Part shown: one piece after another, positions 8,614 through 17,133 of the stretch | Layout of the letters: the number at the start of each line of letters is the position of its first letter | Numbering within the stretch: position 1 is the stretch's first letter | Assembly: GCF_000424545.1 (NCBI RefSeq) | Contig: NZ_AUKC01000003.1 | Coordinates: 157,943-221,942 of the forward strand | Reading direction: 5' to 3' | DNA length: 64,000 nucleotides | Source: Butyrivibrio sp. NC3005 | GTDB lineage: Bacteria; Bacillota; Clostridia; Lachnospirales; Lachnospiraceae | Program-made: the position numbers and the translations under genes | Notes under the pieces: model-generated | Seen by the model: the letters and a program-made list of their open reading frames with translations, nothing else | Databases searched by the model: none | What the model was told of the DNA's origin: nothing

Positions 8614-8772
8614 CTATCCTAGGCGCAGACTTTTAGGTTTACCATAGTTATACAGTACCTTAGGAATATGGTGCAACTCACCATTCAAGTATGCCTTTAT
8701 TCAGTATTCATAGTCTTCTGCCAAAAACAAATCCGAATCATAATCCTCTATTATTTCTGCAAGCTGCTTTCT
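8614..8772 (-). pseudogene. GT2 glycosyltransferase fragment with in-frame stop
   Basis: The frame reads RKQLAEIIEDYDSD, LFLAEDYEYW, a TGA in place of the expected codon, then IKAYLNGELHHIPKVLYNYG. It is a degraded copy of the segment ELADRIGVYDPDMFLAEDYEYW and following residues in the adjacent gene (8751-9671). It overlaps the 3' end of that gene in another frame, so the last about nine residues of the adjacent protein (IFIESSLQK) are read from this junk. Confidence 0.7.
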
Positions 8773-9671
8773 ATAAAAATCTTATGATACCCTTTTTCTA
8801 CTATTGATTTAGGCGCAGTTATAATTCTATAAAAAGAACTCTTAAAACGCCTCATTAAATCTTTGCTCTTAAATCCTTTGTCCTTTAAATAATAGCCTCT
8901 TCTCACACTATTATACATTTTTTTATCATCTATAAGACTTAATTGCTCCCAATAAAAGGTATTTCTATCATTCTGATTATTGCAGTAAGCAATCAATTCC
9001 TCTTCATGTGCAGCCTTTGCCCTGTAGGTTTGTAATCTTATTTCATTTCTCCTTGTAGCAGTCAGGCTCTTGTCATGCCAACCATAGTCATACAAATTTT
9101 TTTTAAGGTGGACCATATTTCCGTCCAAATAGGCGCGAATCCAGTATTCATAATCTTCTGCTAAGAACATATCTGGATCATATACCCCTATCCTATCAGC
9201 CAATTCCTTCTTGTACAGAAAACATGCCCCAACTGGATTTATATATACCATTTCATCTGGCTCAGGCTTCTTCATCTCTTCTCTTAGACTTCCATCCATG
9301 TTTACTATAGAAAAATCAGTATATACAAAATCAACCTGAGGGTTATCATCAAGATATTTAACCATAGTTTCTATGGCATCTGGATGATATTTATTATCGT
9401 CAGATGTCCATGTTAAATATTCACCAGTAGCCATTGCAAAACCATTATTTAACGACCGTGGCAATTTCTGGTTAGTCCCATTATTTACAACTCTAATACG
9501 ATTATCTCTTCTAGCCCAGTTTTCCATTATTGACTTTGTATTATCGGTGGAGCAGTCATTGACAATAATAAGCTCAATATTATTATAAGTCTGATTTACA
9601 ACACTTTTAATTGCGTCATCAATGCTACCTTCCCCATTATATACAGGAAGCACTATACTAACTTTCTTCAT
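8751..9671 (-). CDS. Family 2 glycosyltransferase
   Basis: This GT-A enzyme of 306 residues opens with KVSIVLPVYNGEGSI, the nucleotide-sugar binding strand, followed by IIVNDCSTDNT and TWTSDDN (the DxD-like metal site near residue 92) and the acceptor-side motif FLAEDYEYWIRAY near 195. It adds a sugar to a lipid-linked intermediate on the cytoplasmic face; donor and acceptor cannot be told. ATG at 9669-9671 overlaps the TGA of the upstream gene (TGATG), which favours it over the TTG one codon earlier. The native C-terminus seems altered by fusion to a duplicated GT2 fragment. It is the last gene of the long leftward polysaccharide operon. Confidence 0.88.
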   Translation of the reverse strand: MKKVSIVLPVYNGEGSIDDAIKSVVNQTYNNIELIIVNDCSTDNTKSIMENWARRDNRIRVVNNGTNQKLPRSLNNGFAMATGEYLTWTSDDNKYHPDAIETMVKYLDDNPQVDFVYTDFSIVNMDGSLREEMKKPEPDEMVYINPVGACFLYKKELADRIGVYDPDMFLAEDYEYWIRAYLDGNMVHLKKNLYDYGWHDKSLTATRRNEIRLQTYRAKAAHEEELIAYCNNQNDRNTFYWEQLSLIDDKKMYNSVRRGYYLKDKGFKSKDLMRRFKSSFYRIITAPKSIVEKGYHKIFIESSLQK

Positions 9672-10756
9672 CAATGTCTCAAAACCTTTCTCAGTAATAC
9701 ATTTATTTTTGTTTTTACTAATGTGTTAATCCATTCTGCCTCTAGCATTGACCAATTATGCCCAGAAATAAATAACAAACTCTTTCCTAAAGGCTGAGGC
9801 AACAAAAAGCCATCTAGATTTACATCCTCAAATACCCCTGTTGCTAATGCCATATCTTTGATATCCTTACTCCGGCTGTGAACTTCGCCGAACTTTACGT
9901 CTCTCATCATCCATTCCAGGATTACATTCAAAAGATATATCCGATAAATATCCAATTGACGGCATATTTTTTCGTTATTAGTTTTTTCATAGAATGGTTT
10001 TAAAAAATTGTATAATTCATCTATTTCCAATGCTTGTTTTTTGTCTCTATTTCTGACCATAGATGTCTCAACAACTCGGTAATAGTATCCTGTAATACTA
10101 TTATCCACAACAACCTTTTGACAAGATAATATATAGGGATAAGAAAATGCGGAGTCTTCACCAATTCTTATGTTTTCAGGAATACTAAGTGCATGTTCTT
10201 TAAGTTTACTTGTCTTATATATTTTCATACAGGTAGATGGAAAAACAGAGAAATCATACCACCTCTCGTTCTTACAATTAACATTTTCAAAAAGACCGCA
10301 TAGATTTTCTCCTGAGTATATCCCTGATTCCATGTGCTGTTGTATTATTTCGCACTTATCTTTTGAGTAATACTGTGTAAAACTAACTGCCACTAGATCA
10401 GGTTTCTCTGCAACAACTATTTCCATCATTTTTGAATAATAATCAGCAGAAATGAAATCGTCACCGTCAACAAATGCAATATACTCAGCTGTAGCCTCTT
10501 TAATACCCGTTTTTCTGGCCGCAATTAGTCCAGCATTTTGCTTATGTATAACTTTCACTCTACTGTCTATAGCAGCATATTCATCGCAAATTATGCCCTC
10601 TTGTCCCTTCGAGCCATCATCAACAAGTATTATTTCCAAGTTTTTATATACCTGATTTATTATGCTATCGATGCATTCTCTTAAATATTCTTCAACACCA
10701 TAAACCGGCACAACCACCGAAAGCAGTGGCAAATCCATCTTTTCTATCTTTGTCAT
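9671..10756 (-). CDS. Family 2 glycosyltransferase
   Basis: The 361-residue protein has the GT2 start LSVVVPVYGVEEYLRECIDS, then ILVDDGSKG and FVDGDDFIS (metal-binding DGDD near residue 97). A helical C-terminal region of about 120 residues, with a tryptophan-rich tail (EWMMRDV, AEWINTLV), replaces the usual end and may contact the membrane or a partner. The ATG overlaps the stop of the upstream GT4 gene by 4 bases (ATGA), and its own stop overlaps the next start, so all three are probably translated in a coupled manner. Likely role: one sugar-addition step in surface polysaccharide repeat-unit assembly. Confidence 0.88.
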   Translation of the reverse strand: MTKIEKMDLPLLSVVVPVYGVEEYLRECIDSIINQVYKNLEIILVDDGSKGQEGIICDEYAAIDSRVKVIHKQNAGLIAARKTGIKEATAEYIAFVDGDDFISADYYSKMMEIVVAEKPDLVAVSFTQYYSKDKCEIIQQHMESGIYSGENLCGLFENVNCKNERWYDFSVFPSTCMKIYKTSKLKEHALSIPENIRIGEDSAFSYPYILSCQKVVVDNSITGYYYRVVETSMVRNRDKKQALEIDELYNFLKPFYEKTNNEKICRQLDIYRIYLLNVILEWMMRDVKFGEVHSRSKDIKDMALATGVFEDVNLDGFLLPQPLGKSLLFISGHNWSMLEAEWINTLVKTKINVLLRKVLRH

Positions 10757-12255
10757 GATAAGAATCCTTTCACCGCTTTTAATACTTTCTTTGCATATCT
10801 AGGAGCCCCTAAAACCCGTTGTCCCACTTTATAGTCGAAACTATTATTTAAAGTATTGTCATACCCCAACTTCATTTTCTCTATAAGAACAGGCATAATA
10901 TTTCTGTCAGTATCATTCATATCCTTAGCCTTATAATATGCCCTATCTTCTATGGTTTTCCCCTCGCACACGATAGCTATGATATCTTCCCATACCTTTC
11001 TATAATCTATAGCTAAGAGATTGTCAAAACTCCTCCTTGCATCCTTCTCCAGCTGAGTATATAGCCCAGCGTCAGACAAAACTCTTACGAGGTTCTCTGC
11101 CATACCAGCAACATCCCCAGCTTGTGCTGTTAGCACGCCAAGGCCATCCTTTGTAAGTGATAGAAACGGCATGTCATACATTACAAGCGGTATGCCATAT
11201 GCTTTAGCTTCCAGAACCACCATTGGATAGCCTTCCATTTTCGAGGTAAATAGCATTACTCCACAAGATTGATAGAACTCCGTAATCTCATCCACAGACT
11301 TCTTGCCATGAAATACAATAGATGCTGATAGATTGTTGTCAGATGCATAAGCCTTCATCTCACCTATCAAAGCTTCATCTCCATCTCCGACAATATCAAG
11401 TACCGCATCAGGCATTTTTGCATGAACTGCCTTAAATATCTGCATTGCTTCCATAGGATATTTCTCGTTTGAGATTCGACCTATGAGCAAAATGTGCTTT
11501 CTAAGCCTATCTTTGCCTGGTGTACTAGATTTAAGATCTGCCGGAACAGGGTTATGAACTGCATAAGAATTGCATCCACATAGCTGATAGAATCTAGCAT
11601 TTGTGTCAGACAACGACACAACAATGTCAGCCAGTTTAAACGCTTCTGGCTGATAGAGTGCCATCTTTCCACTACCAAAGCACCACGAAAAATGCCCATG
11701 GCAATATAGCACAACAGCTATCTTCATCATTTTCATGAGCATGCATTCCCATATGAAGTTTTGATTTGTCCAATCATGATATACGAGCAGATCAACTTGC
11801 TCAGATAGACAATATGTTTGAAGCTGTTCTAACCGTTCAAACATATTGCTTCCAGATATAACAATCCTTTTCACAGAATCAGGATAAGGATAATCCAAGG
11901 GATTCTCTTCTTCCCCTGTAAAGAAAACTACATTATAGCCCATCTCTACCCACAGAGTCATAAGCTCGGCGTTTACACGCTCTACGCCACCGTTATAACC
12001 TCTATGGTAGATTGTTGCTATAGTTCTAGGCCTCTGCCCCCCCCGAACTGCAGTTTGTATTCTAGAGAAAAAAGATACGGCTTTATCGAAAGACCATGTG
12101 ATAGAAAGTGCTGCTAATACTTTTGCTGTGCCATATTTTCCCCACATATCTCTTAATTCAAAAGAAGTAGCTTCATAGACATCTTTATCAAGAGACGCAG
12201 AATTTGTATATGCTAATTTTCTACATTCATTAACTATTTGCTTATTAGAAATCAT
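10753..12255 (-). CDS. Family 4 glycosyltransferase
   Basis: This 500-residue GT-B enzyme has an N-terminal extension of about 80 residues, then IATIYHRGYNGGVERVNAEL (glycine-rich acceptor-domain loop). The C-terminal nucleotide-sugar domain has LLIGRISNEKYPMEAM near 276 and the EX7E motif in MEGYPMVVLEAKAYGIP near 360, where retaining GT4 enzymes bind the donor. ATG overlaps the upstream wecB stop by 4 bases. The N-terminal extension is longer than usual and contains no membrane segment. The sugar donor is unknown; the proximity of WecB suggests UDP-ManNAc or UDP-GlcNAc as a candidate, by inference only. Confidence 0.88.
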   Translation of the reverse strand: MISNKQIVNECRKLAYTNSASLDKDVYEATSFELRDMWGKYGTAKVLAALSITWSFDKAVSFFSRIQTAVRGGQRPRTIATIYHRGYNGGVERVNAELMTLWVEMGYNVVFFTGEEENPLDYPYPDSVKRIVISGSNMFERLEQLQTYCLSEQVDLLVYHDWTNQNFIWECMLMKMMKIAVVLYCHGHFSWCFGSGKMALYQPEAFKLADIVVSLSDTNARFYQLCGCNSYAVHNPVPADLKSSTPGKDRLRKHILLIGRISNEKYPMEAMQIFKAVHAKMPDAVLDIVGDGDEALIGEMKAYASDNNLSASIVFHGKKSVDEITEFYQSCGVMLFTSKMEGYPMVVLEAKAYGIPLVMYDMPFLSLTKDGLGVLTAQAGDVAGMAENLVRVLSDAGLYTQLEKDARRSFDNLLAIDYRKVWEDIIAIVCEGKTIEDRAYYKAKDMNDTDRNIMPVLIEKMKLGYDNTLNNSFDYKVGQRVLGAPRYAKKVLKAVKGFLS

Positions 12256-13352
12256 CTACTTAAAAGCGCCTCCACTATTCTCTCACTTGCACGTCCATCA
12301 CCATACGGATTTATCGCATGCGCCATATTTTCATATGCATCAGAATCATCTAAGAGTTTCTTAGCTGATTCGTAAATATCATTTTCTTCAACACCAACAA
12401 CCTTGACAGTTCCAGCTTCTACAGCCTCAGGTCGTTCTGTCTCTGTTCTTAGTACAAGAACAGGCTTCCCAAAGTGTGGAGCTTCCTCCTGAAGTCCTCC
12501 AGAATCTGTCATAATCATAAAGCTGCGTGCTAACAGATTATGCATGTCCAAAACATCAACAGGATCAATAAGCTTTATATTAGAAACATTGCCAAGCACA
12601 TCAAATACAACATCTCTAACTGCCGGATTCAAATGTACTGGATATACAAAAGTAACATCCGCATACTCCACTGCAATTTTTTTTACAGCATTGCAAATAT
12701 TTCTTAATGGCTGTCCAAGATTTTCTCTTCTATGGGCAGTCAGTGTTATAACCCTACTCGAGCTAAAGTCCAACGTATTCAAAGCTTCATCTGAAAACTT
12801 GTAATCCGATTTGACTGTATATTGGAACGCATCTATTACTGTGTTGCCTGTAACAAAGACATTATTATTTATTCCTTCACTTGACAGATTCTTCTTATTA
12901 TCCTCTGTCGGAGCAAAAAACATAGTGCTTATTCTGTCAGTCAGAAGCCTATTCATTTCCTCTGGGAATGGAGAATAGATATTGCCTGTTCGCAGCCCCG
13001 CTTCAACATGTCCAACTGGAATCTGCTGATAAAACGCAGCCAAAGCTGCGGCATAAGATGTAGTAGTATCACCATGTACTAAAACCACATCAGGCTTTTC
13101 CTTCTGTAACACGGGCTCAATCTTTTCAAGTATAGATGTTGTAATAGTCGTAAGAGTCTGTCTATCCTTCATGATTTCCAAGTTATAATCTTCCTGAACA
13201 TCAAAAGCATCCATAACCTGCTTAAGCATCTCTTTATGCTGACCTGTAAGACAAACTACACACTCTATATTTCTTTCTTCTTTTAATTTCAAAACCAGAG
13301 GGCACATCTTTATTGCCTCTGGTCTTGTTCCAAACACTACAAAAACTTTCAT
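12252..13352 (-). CDS. wecB: UDP-N-acetylglucosamine 2-epimerase (non-hydrolysing)
   Basis: The protein starts MKVFVVFGTRPEAIKMCPLV, the unmistakable N-terminus of non-hydrolysing UDP-GlcNAc 2-epimerases, and carries the conserved QHKEML, VHGDTTT, GHVEAGLRTG, SPFPEEMNR, LTAHRREN and DSGGLQEEAP segments, with ETERPEAVEAGT near the end. It interconverts UDP-GlcNAc and UDP-ManNAc, giving ManNAc for a polysaccharide or teichoic-acid linkage unit. I chose the ATG at 13350-13352, with AAAGGA 12 bases upstream; an in-frame start 11 codons earlier would overlap the upstream gene. Length, 366 residues, is normal. It overlaps the downstream GT4 gene by 4 bases. Confidence 0.95.
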   Translation of the reverse strand: MKVFVVFGTRPEAIKMCPLVLKLKEERNIECVVCLTGQHKEMLKQVMDAFDVQEDYNLEIMKDRQTLTTITTSILEKIEPVLQKEKPDVVLVHGDTTTSYAAALAAFYQQIPVGHVEAGLRTGNIYSPFPEEMNRLLTDRISTMFFAPTEDNKKNLSSEGINNNVFVTGNTVIDAFQYTVKSDYKFSDEALNTLDFSSSRVITLTAHRRENLGQPLRNICNAVKKIAVEYADVTFVYPVHLNPAVRDVVFDVLGNVSNIKLIDPVDVLDMHNLLARSFMIMTDSGGLQEEAPHFGKPVLVLRTETERPEAVEAGTVKVVGVEENDIYESAKKLLDDSDAYENMAHAINPYGDGRASERIVEALLSR

Positions 13353-13363
13353 ACTTGTTCTAT

Positions 13364-14887
13364 TTATCCTTTTGTGATTATCCAAGCTCTGAATAATCCG
13401 TCATCCTTGTTTTCATAAGGAACAGATTTTACAATCTCTATAGTTCCACCACATTCTGCTGCAAAGGACTCCATATCTTCATCTGAAATCCACTGTTCCC
13501 ACTCATATATCTCTAACTGCCCCAATTTTTCCAGCGGTTTATCAATGATTAATATCTTTCCACCAGACTTTGTAATTCTATACATTTCCTTGAAAGCTGC
13601 CTTTAAACTGATAGCATGTTCAAAACTCTCACAGGCATACACAATATCAAATCTATTGTCCTCATAGGAAATGTTGGTCATACTTCCGAGGCGCTTTTCC
13701 TTTACAACATTAACAGCAGACATCACATGCTCTGATATATCAGATGCATAATAATCATTATTAGGACAATCTTCTGCAAGTCTTTTAAGATATCTTCCCT
13801 TGCCACAGCCTATATCGCAAACTTGTAGTTTATTATTTTGTACTGCTGCGGACTCAATTGTTTCATTTACAAGCACGTACCTTCCATCATTTTTATCAAT
13901 GTTATCCATGAAAGATGATGCTTGTTTCTCAAACTCGAGCTTCTCTTTTAATGCCAATGCATCTAAGAAGTACTTTACAGCCCAACTTATTTCCGCTTCA
14001 GGAAAATAATATGGTTTCTTTCGTCCTCTATAAAACTTAGCTATAAAGCCTGGTGCAGGATAACTTCCATACCATCCACCAGACTCATTTTGTAATTCAA
14101 GCGCATAGTAAAATAATGAATTACCTTTTTCTAATTCCCCAAGCTTGTACCATACAATAGCTAACTGAAAACATCCTGTTGAGCATACCCACGGAACATC
14201 ATTAAGACCTGGTATAGCACCCTTTGATGTACGATACTGCTCAAGTCTATTCATCGATTCACGACAGAGCTCTACTTCTCCAAGGTCATATAACCCTTCC
14301 ATAACGTATGCATAAAAATGAGACAATAAGCTAAAATTCTTGATTCTATCAAGCTTATTTGTCTTGTAATATTCAAGAATCTTATCTACTGCTTCCAAAT
14401 ATTCCGGCTTATTAAAAATATTTCCTGCTTCTCTAATAGGTGACAAACAATAGATATGGATAAGTTCTGAGCAAAAGTCCTCGTTATTCCCCCATGCATC
14501 TTTACTTGGTGTGGTAAGTCGACCATCTGTCTGCATATTAGAAAGAATCCAATCACAGCCCTTAATAATATGCTCATCAACAGCCGGTAAAATATCTCTT
14601 ATAGCTACAAGACCTTTTAAAATCTGTGCTGAATCAAAAACATATGGGGCTACATCTCTACTATCGTACCATGAACCATCATCCTTCTGTATTGAACATA
14701 AATACTTTGCATATGCTATTGCTAAGTCACGTTCTCCCCACTGAAGAAGTGAAGGAATATAGTATCCTGTCACCTCTGGATAGATATAAGGCTCTTTAGA
14801 AGTTACGGTGATACCGTTTCCGTTAATAGTTTGATTTTCAATCCACTTTATTGCTTTTCTAAAATTTTCTACCTTGTTGGCATTCAT
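13364..14887 (-). CDS. Fusion: alpha/alpha-barrel (prenyltransferase/cyclase-like) domain plus SAM methyltransferase
   Basis: Residues 1 to about 330 show repeated helical modules of the terpene cyclase/prenyltransferase-like toroid (QKDDGSWYD near 67, QNESGGWYGS near 285, with QxxxGxW-type repeats). Residues about 345-507 are a class I methyltransferase with motif I VCDIGCGKGRYLKRLAE, motif II YYASDIS and the post-motif FDIVYACESFEHA. The methyltransferase probably methylates a sugar or a sugar-linked group. The helical domain may bind the lipid carrier or glycan rather than cyclise anything, since no DXDD cyclase motif is visible. It lies between wecB (11-base gap) and the ferredoxin-like gene (4-base gap). 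An uncommon architecture. Confidence 0.75.
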   Translation of the reverse strand: MNANKVENFRKAIKWIENQTINGNGITVTSKEPYIYPEVTGYYIPSLLQWGERDLAIAYAKYLCSIQKDDGSWYDSRDVAPYVFDSAQILKGLVAIRDILPAVDEHIIKGCDWILSNMQTDGRLTTPSKDAWGNNEDFCSELIHIYCLSPIREAGNIFNKPEYLEAVDKILEYYKTNKLDRIKNFSLLSHFYAYVMEGLYDLGEVELCRESMNRLEQYRTSKGAIPGLNDVPWVCSTGCFQLAIVWYKLGELEKGNSLFYYALELQNESGGWYGSYPAPGFIAKFYRGRKKPYYFPEAEISWAVKYFLDALALKEKLEFEKQASSFMDNIDKNDGRYVLVNETIESAAVQNNKLQVCDIGCGKGRYLKRLAEDCPNNDYYASDISEHVMSAVNVVKEKRLGSMTNISYEDNRFDIVYACESFEHAISLKAAFKEMYRITKSGGKILIIDKPLEKLGQLEIYEWEQWISDEDMESFAAECGGTIEIVKSVPYENKDDGLFRAWIITKG

Positions 14888-14891
14888 TTGT

Positions 14892-16046
14892 TTATCTACT
14901 CCTTATCATTCTCATCAGTAGTCTCTTAGGCAGGCATAAAAAAGTTTTAAATTGTCTGATTCTTCTCTCTATCATTTCTTCATGCAATATTTTTCTTGCA
15001 CCGCTTCTTGTATTCAATTCACAAGCCCGATTTTCCTTTGCAAGAGGACCATATATCCATTCCAAATCAGACGCTTCAATATCTCTAAACACACTTATTA
15101 ACCCCTTGCTTTCCATTGCCTCAATCATAGTGATTATTTCCTGATTATTTGAAAACACCATTGTTTCGCCATCATTCTCACTGTCACTATGATATTTAAC
15201 AAAATCTGCATCACCCATACATGCATCTGAATTAATCCCAAAATGATCAATGCAATTCACACATGCTTTTTGCCAAAAATACTCTGAATACTTTGTACTA
15301 AAGTATTCAGAGAATGGAACTGAAAAAATTTCAGTTCCATTCTCTATGTCATCATAGGCCCTGAAATTTCCAAACCATCCATTTCCTCTATACTTAATCA
15401 TTTTAGGATTTTTAATTTTATATTTTTCAAGAAGATAATCTGTTGCCTCATAGCTTGGTACATGATTACACATCAAAGTAATCACGTATTTAATTCTACT
15501 ATTCAGCACCTGATCTTCTTTCAGAAGTTTACTAATTCCTCTGGAAAGACAAGGCAAACATACTATCACATATCTTCCCTCATTTTGTTTTATTTCCTTG
15601 ATAGATCTTCCAATATTTGCAGGACAATAGTTACTTCCAGAATGATTATATAGCAGAGAAGAATTCTTCTTATCAATTAAGCTATATCCCAAATCTTTGT
15701 CATTTTGATATATTCCAGCTGTAATAACGTAATCTACAACATCATTATCTAGCATGTATTTCAATAATTCGGTTGTTATTGCACCTGAAGCAGCCTCTTT
15801 TCTCACAACCGTGCTATTAGAATGCCCGTAAATCCTATATTTAAAACTTTGATAGCTTATTACGTCATTATTGAGATTTCCAGGGCAAATTCTTAAACAC
15901 TTTCCACACTCAACACAAGTTTCATCTACTTTAGGTCTAAAGAAACCATTCTTTAAATGTATCGAAATCGCACCTGTTGGACATGCACTTTCGCATATTC
16001 CGCAACCAGAACACTTTTCATCCCAATTGGCACATACGTTATTCAT
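14892..16046 (-). CDS. Ferredoxin/coenzyme F420 hydrogenase beta-subunit-like protein of polysaccharide loci
   Basis: Two 4Fe-4S motifs occur at the N-terminus (Cys 12, 15, 18, 22 and Cys 44, 47, 50, 54). They are followed by a FrhB_FdhB N/C-type domain: AASGAITTELLKYML near 85, GSNYCPANIGRSIKEI near 130, CLPCLSRGISKLL near 160, and a second cysteine cluster CVNCIDHFGINSDACMGDAD near 265. Proteins of this type are regularly encoded next to polysaccharide pyruvyl transferases, as here (8-13 base overlap with the next gene). They probably reduce or oxidise a sugar or a flavin-dependent step; a true F420 hydrogenase is unlikely without the other subunits. Confidence 0.85.
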   Translation of the reverse strand: MNNVCANWDEKCSGCGICESACPTGAISIHLKNGFFRPKVDETCVECGKCLRICPGNLNNDVISYQSFKYRIYGHSNSTVVRKEAASGAITTELLKYMLDNDVVDYVITAGIYQNDKDLGYSLIDKKNSSLLYNHSGSNYCPANIGRSIKEIKQNEGRYVIVCLPCLSRGISKLLKEDQVLNSRIKYVITLMCNHVPSYEATDYLLEKYKIKNPKMIKYRGNGWFGNFRAYDDIENGTEIFSVPFSEYFSTKYSEYFWQKACVNCIDHFGINSDACMGDADFVKYHSDSENDGETMVFSNNQEIITMIEAMESKGLISVFRDIEASDLEWIYGPLAKENRACELNTRSGARKILHEEMIERRIRQFKTFLCLPKRLLMRMIRSR

Positions 16047-17133
16047 TACCGCCTATACCTCTTATAAAAGCAAGCGACTCTTTACGCATTTCAAATAATC
16101 TCTTATTAATCTCTTCATAGTTCCAGTCAAAATTCAACGCTGAGTCCAAATTCGTTCCGCTTTTATACAAATCATATAATCCTAATTCTTGTAATAAAGT
16201 TGTTGATCTATTCTTTACGTATGCAACCTGATTAAAGACTATCTTCTTCTCAAAATTGATACTAAACATCAATCCATGAAATGTGCATGTCACCACGAAC
16301 TCTGCGTCTCTAAACATCCCTATCCATGCTTTTGGGCCAATATCTGTAAGCCTAATATCACACCAGTCCGGCGCTATTCCTGCCCCAATAACAGTAAGCC
16401 CTTTATCCTTAGCATATCCAACAACACTATCTATTAACTCTTTTGGAAAATCATTTCCATAAACAAGAATATAATTCTCATATTTACTTTTAGGGATATC
16501 CTTATCTGACTTAAAGTCATATACAAGCGTTGGATCTAACACAAGTTTTGCGCAATCTTTGCCTAGAAGTGACATCACAATAGTTTTTGAGTTTTCATCT
16601 CTTACAGAAATATCGTCATAGGAATCCAATCCATTTTTTATAAACGGTTTAAATGTATCATCAGGATTCATATCCCCGAAACTTGCTGCATAAGAAACCA
16701 ATTTATTGCAATTAAGTTTATTTCCAATCAAATGAATATCGTCGCCAAACTCAGGAATAGAGTACTCCCATATTGCATCGCTTCCGGTTACTATAACATC
16801 GAAATAACTGTTTTCTAAAGTTTTTTCATCACTTAACTCTATATGATCGATAGAATTCCAATCTTGTTCAAATCCTGGATAGCTTCTTTTTGGATTAACA
16901 CAATATTTCAAGCACTCTTTGTAAAAATATGGTGATACCAGACATTTTACAGATGAAACTCTTGGTCTATTTTTCTTAAAATATAAATCCTGATGCCTCT
17001 GATGAAGATATGCTAAATGCTTTACTTCATATTTGTTGTAATTATTTTTCAACAATTTATTCAGGGCATACGCTTGTGCAAATGCTCCATAATTTGGCAC
17101 ACCCCAAAAAGTTAATATTCCAATCTTTCTCAT
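16039..17133 (-). CDS. Polysaccharide pyruvyl transferase family protein
   Basis: The 364-residue protein starts with KIGILTFWGVPNYGAFAQAY, the usual opening of PF04230 (CsaB-like) proteins, and has VTGSDAIWEYS near 118, SYAASFGD near 153, SVRDENSK near 180, YVLVYGN near 233 and TCTFHGLMFSINFEKK near 287. These match the conserved glycine-rich and HGxxxSI donor-binding segments. It would transfer pyruvate from phosphoenolpyruvate to a sugar as a ketal, adding negative charge. The ATG overlaps the stop of the upstream frameshifted paralogue (TGATG). The gene directly downstream is its usual ferredoxin-like partner. Confidence 0.88.
   Translation of the reverse strand: MRKIGILTFWGVPNYGAFAQAYALNKLLKNNYNKYEVKHLAYLHQRHQDLYFKKNRPRVSSVKCLVSPYFYKECLKYCVNPKRSYPGFEQDWNSIDHIELSDEKTLENSYFDVIVTGSDAIWEYSIPEFGDDIHLIGNKLNCNKLVSYAASFGDMNPDDTFKPFIKNGLDSYDDISVRDENSKTIVMSLLGKDCAKLVLDPTLVYDFKSDKDIPKSKYENYILVYGNDFPKELIDSVVGYAKDKGLTVIGAGIAPDWCDIRLTDIGPKAWIGMFRDAEFVVTCTFHGLMFSINFEKKIVFNQVAYVKNRSTTLLQELGLYDLYKSGTNLDSALNFDWNYEEINKRLFEMRKESLAFIRGIGGNE

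Noticed and set aside
12252..13385. Longer wecB start at 13385
   Set aside because: The extra 11 residues are not family-like, the overlap with the upstream gene would be large, and AAAGGA is correctly placed for the ATG at 13350-13352.
14892..16046. Genuine coenzyme F420 hydrogenase subunit
   Set aside because: Alpha, gamma and delta subunits are absent and the gene lies next to pyruvyl transferases in a glycan operon, a known alternative setting for this fold.
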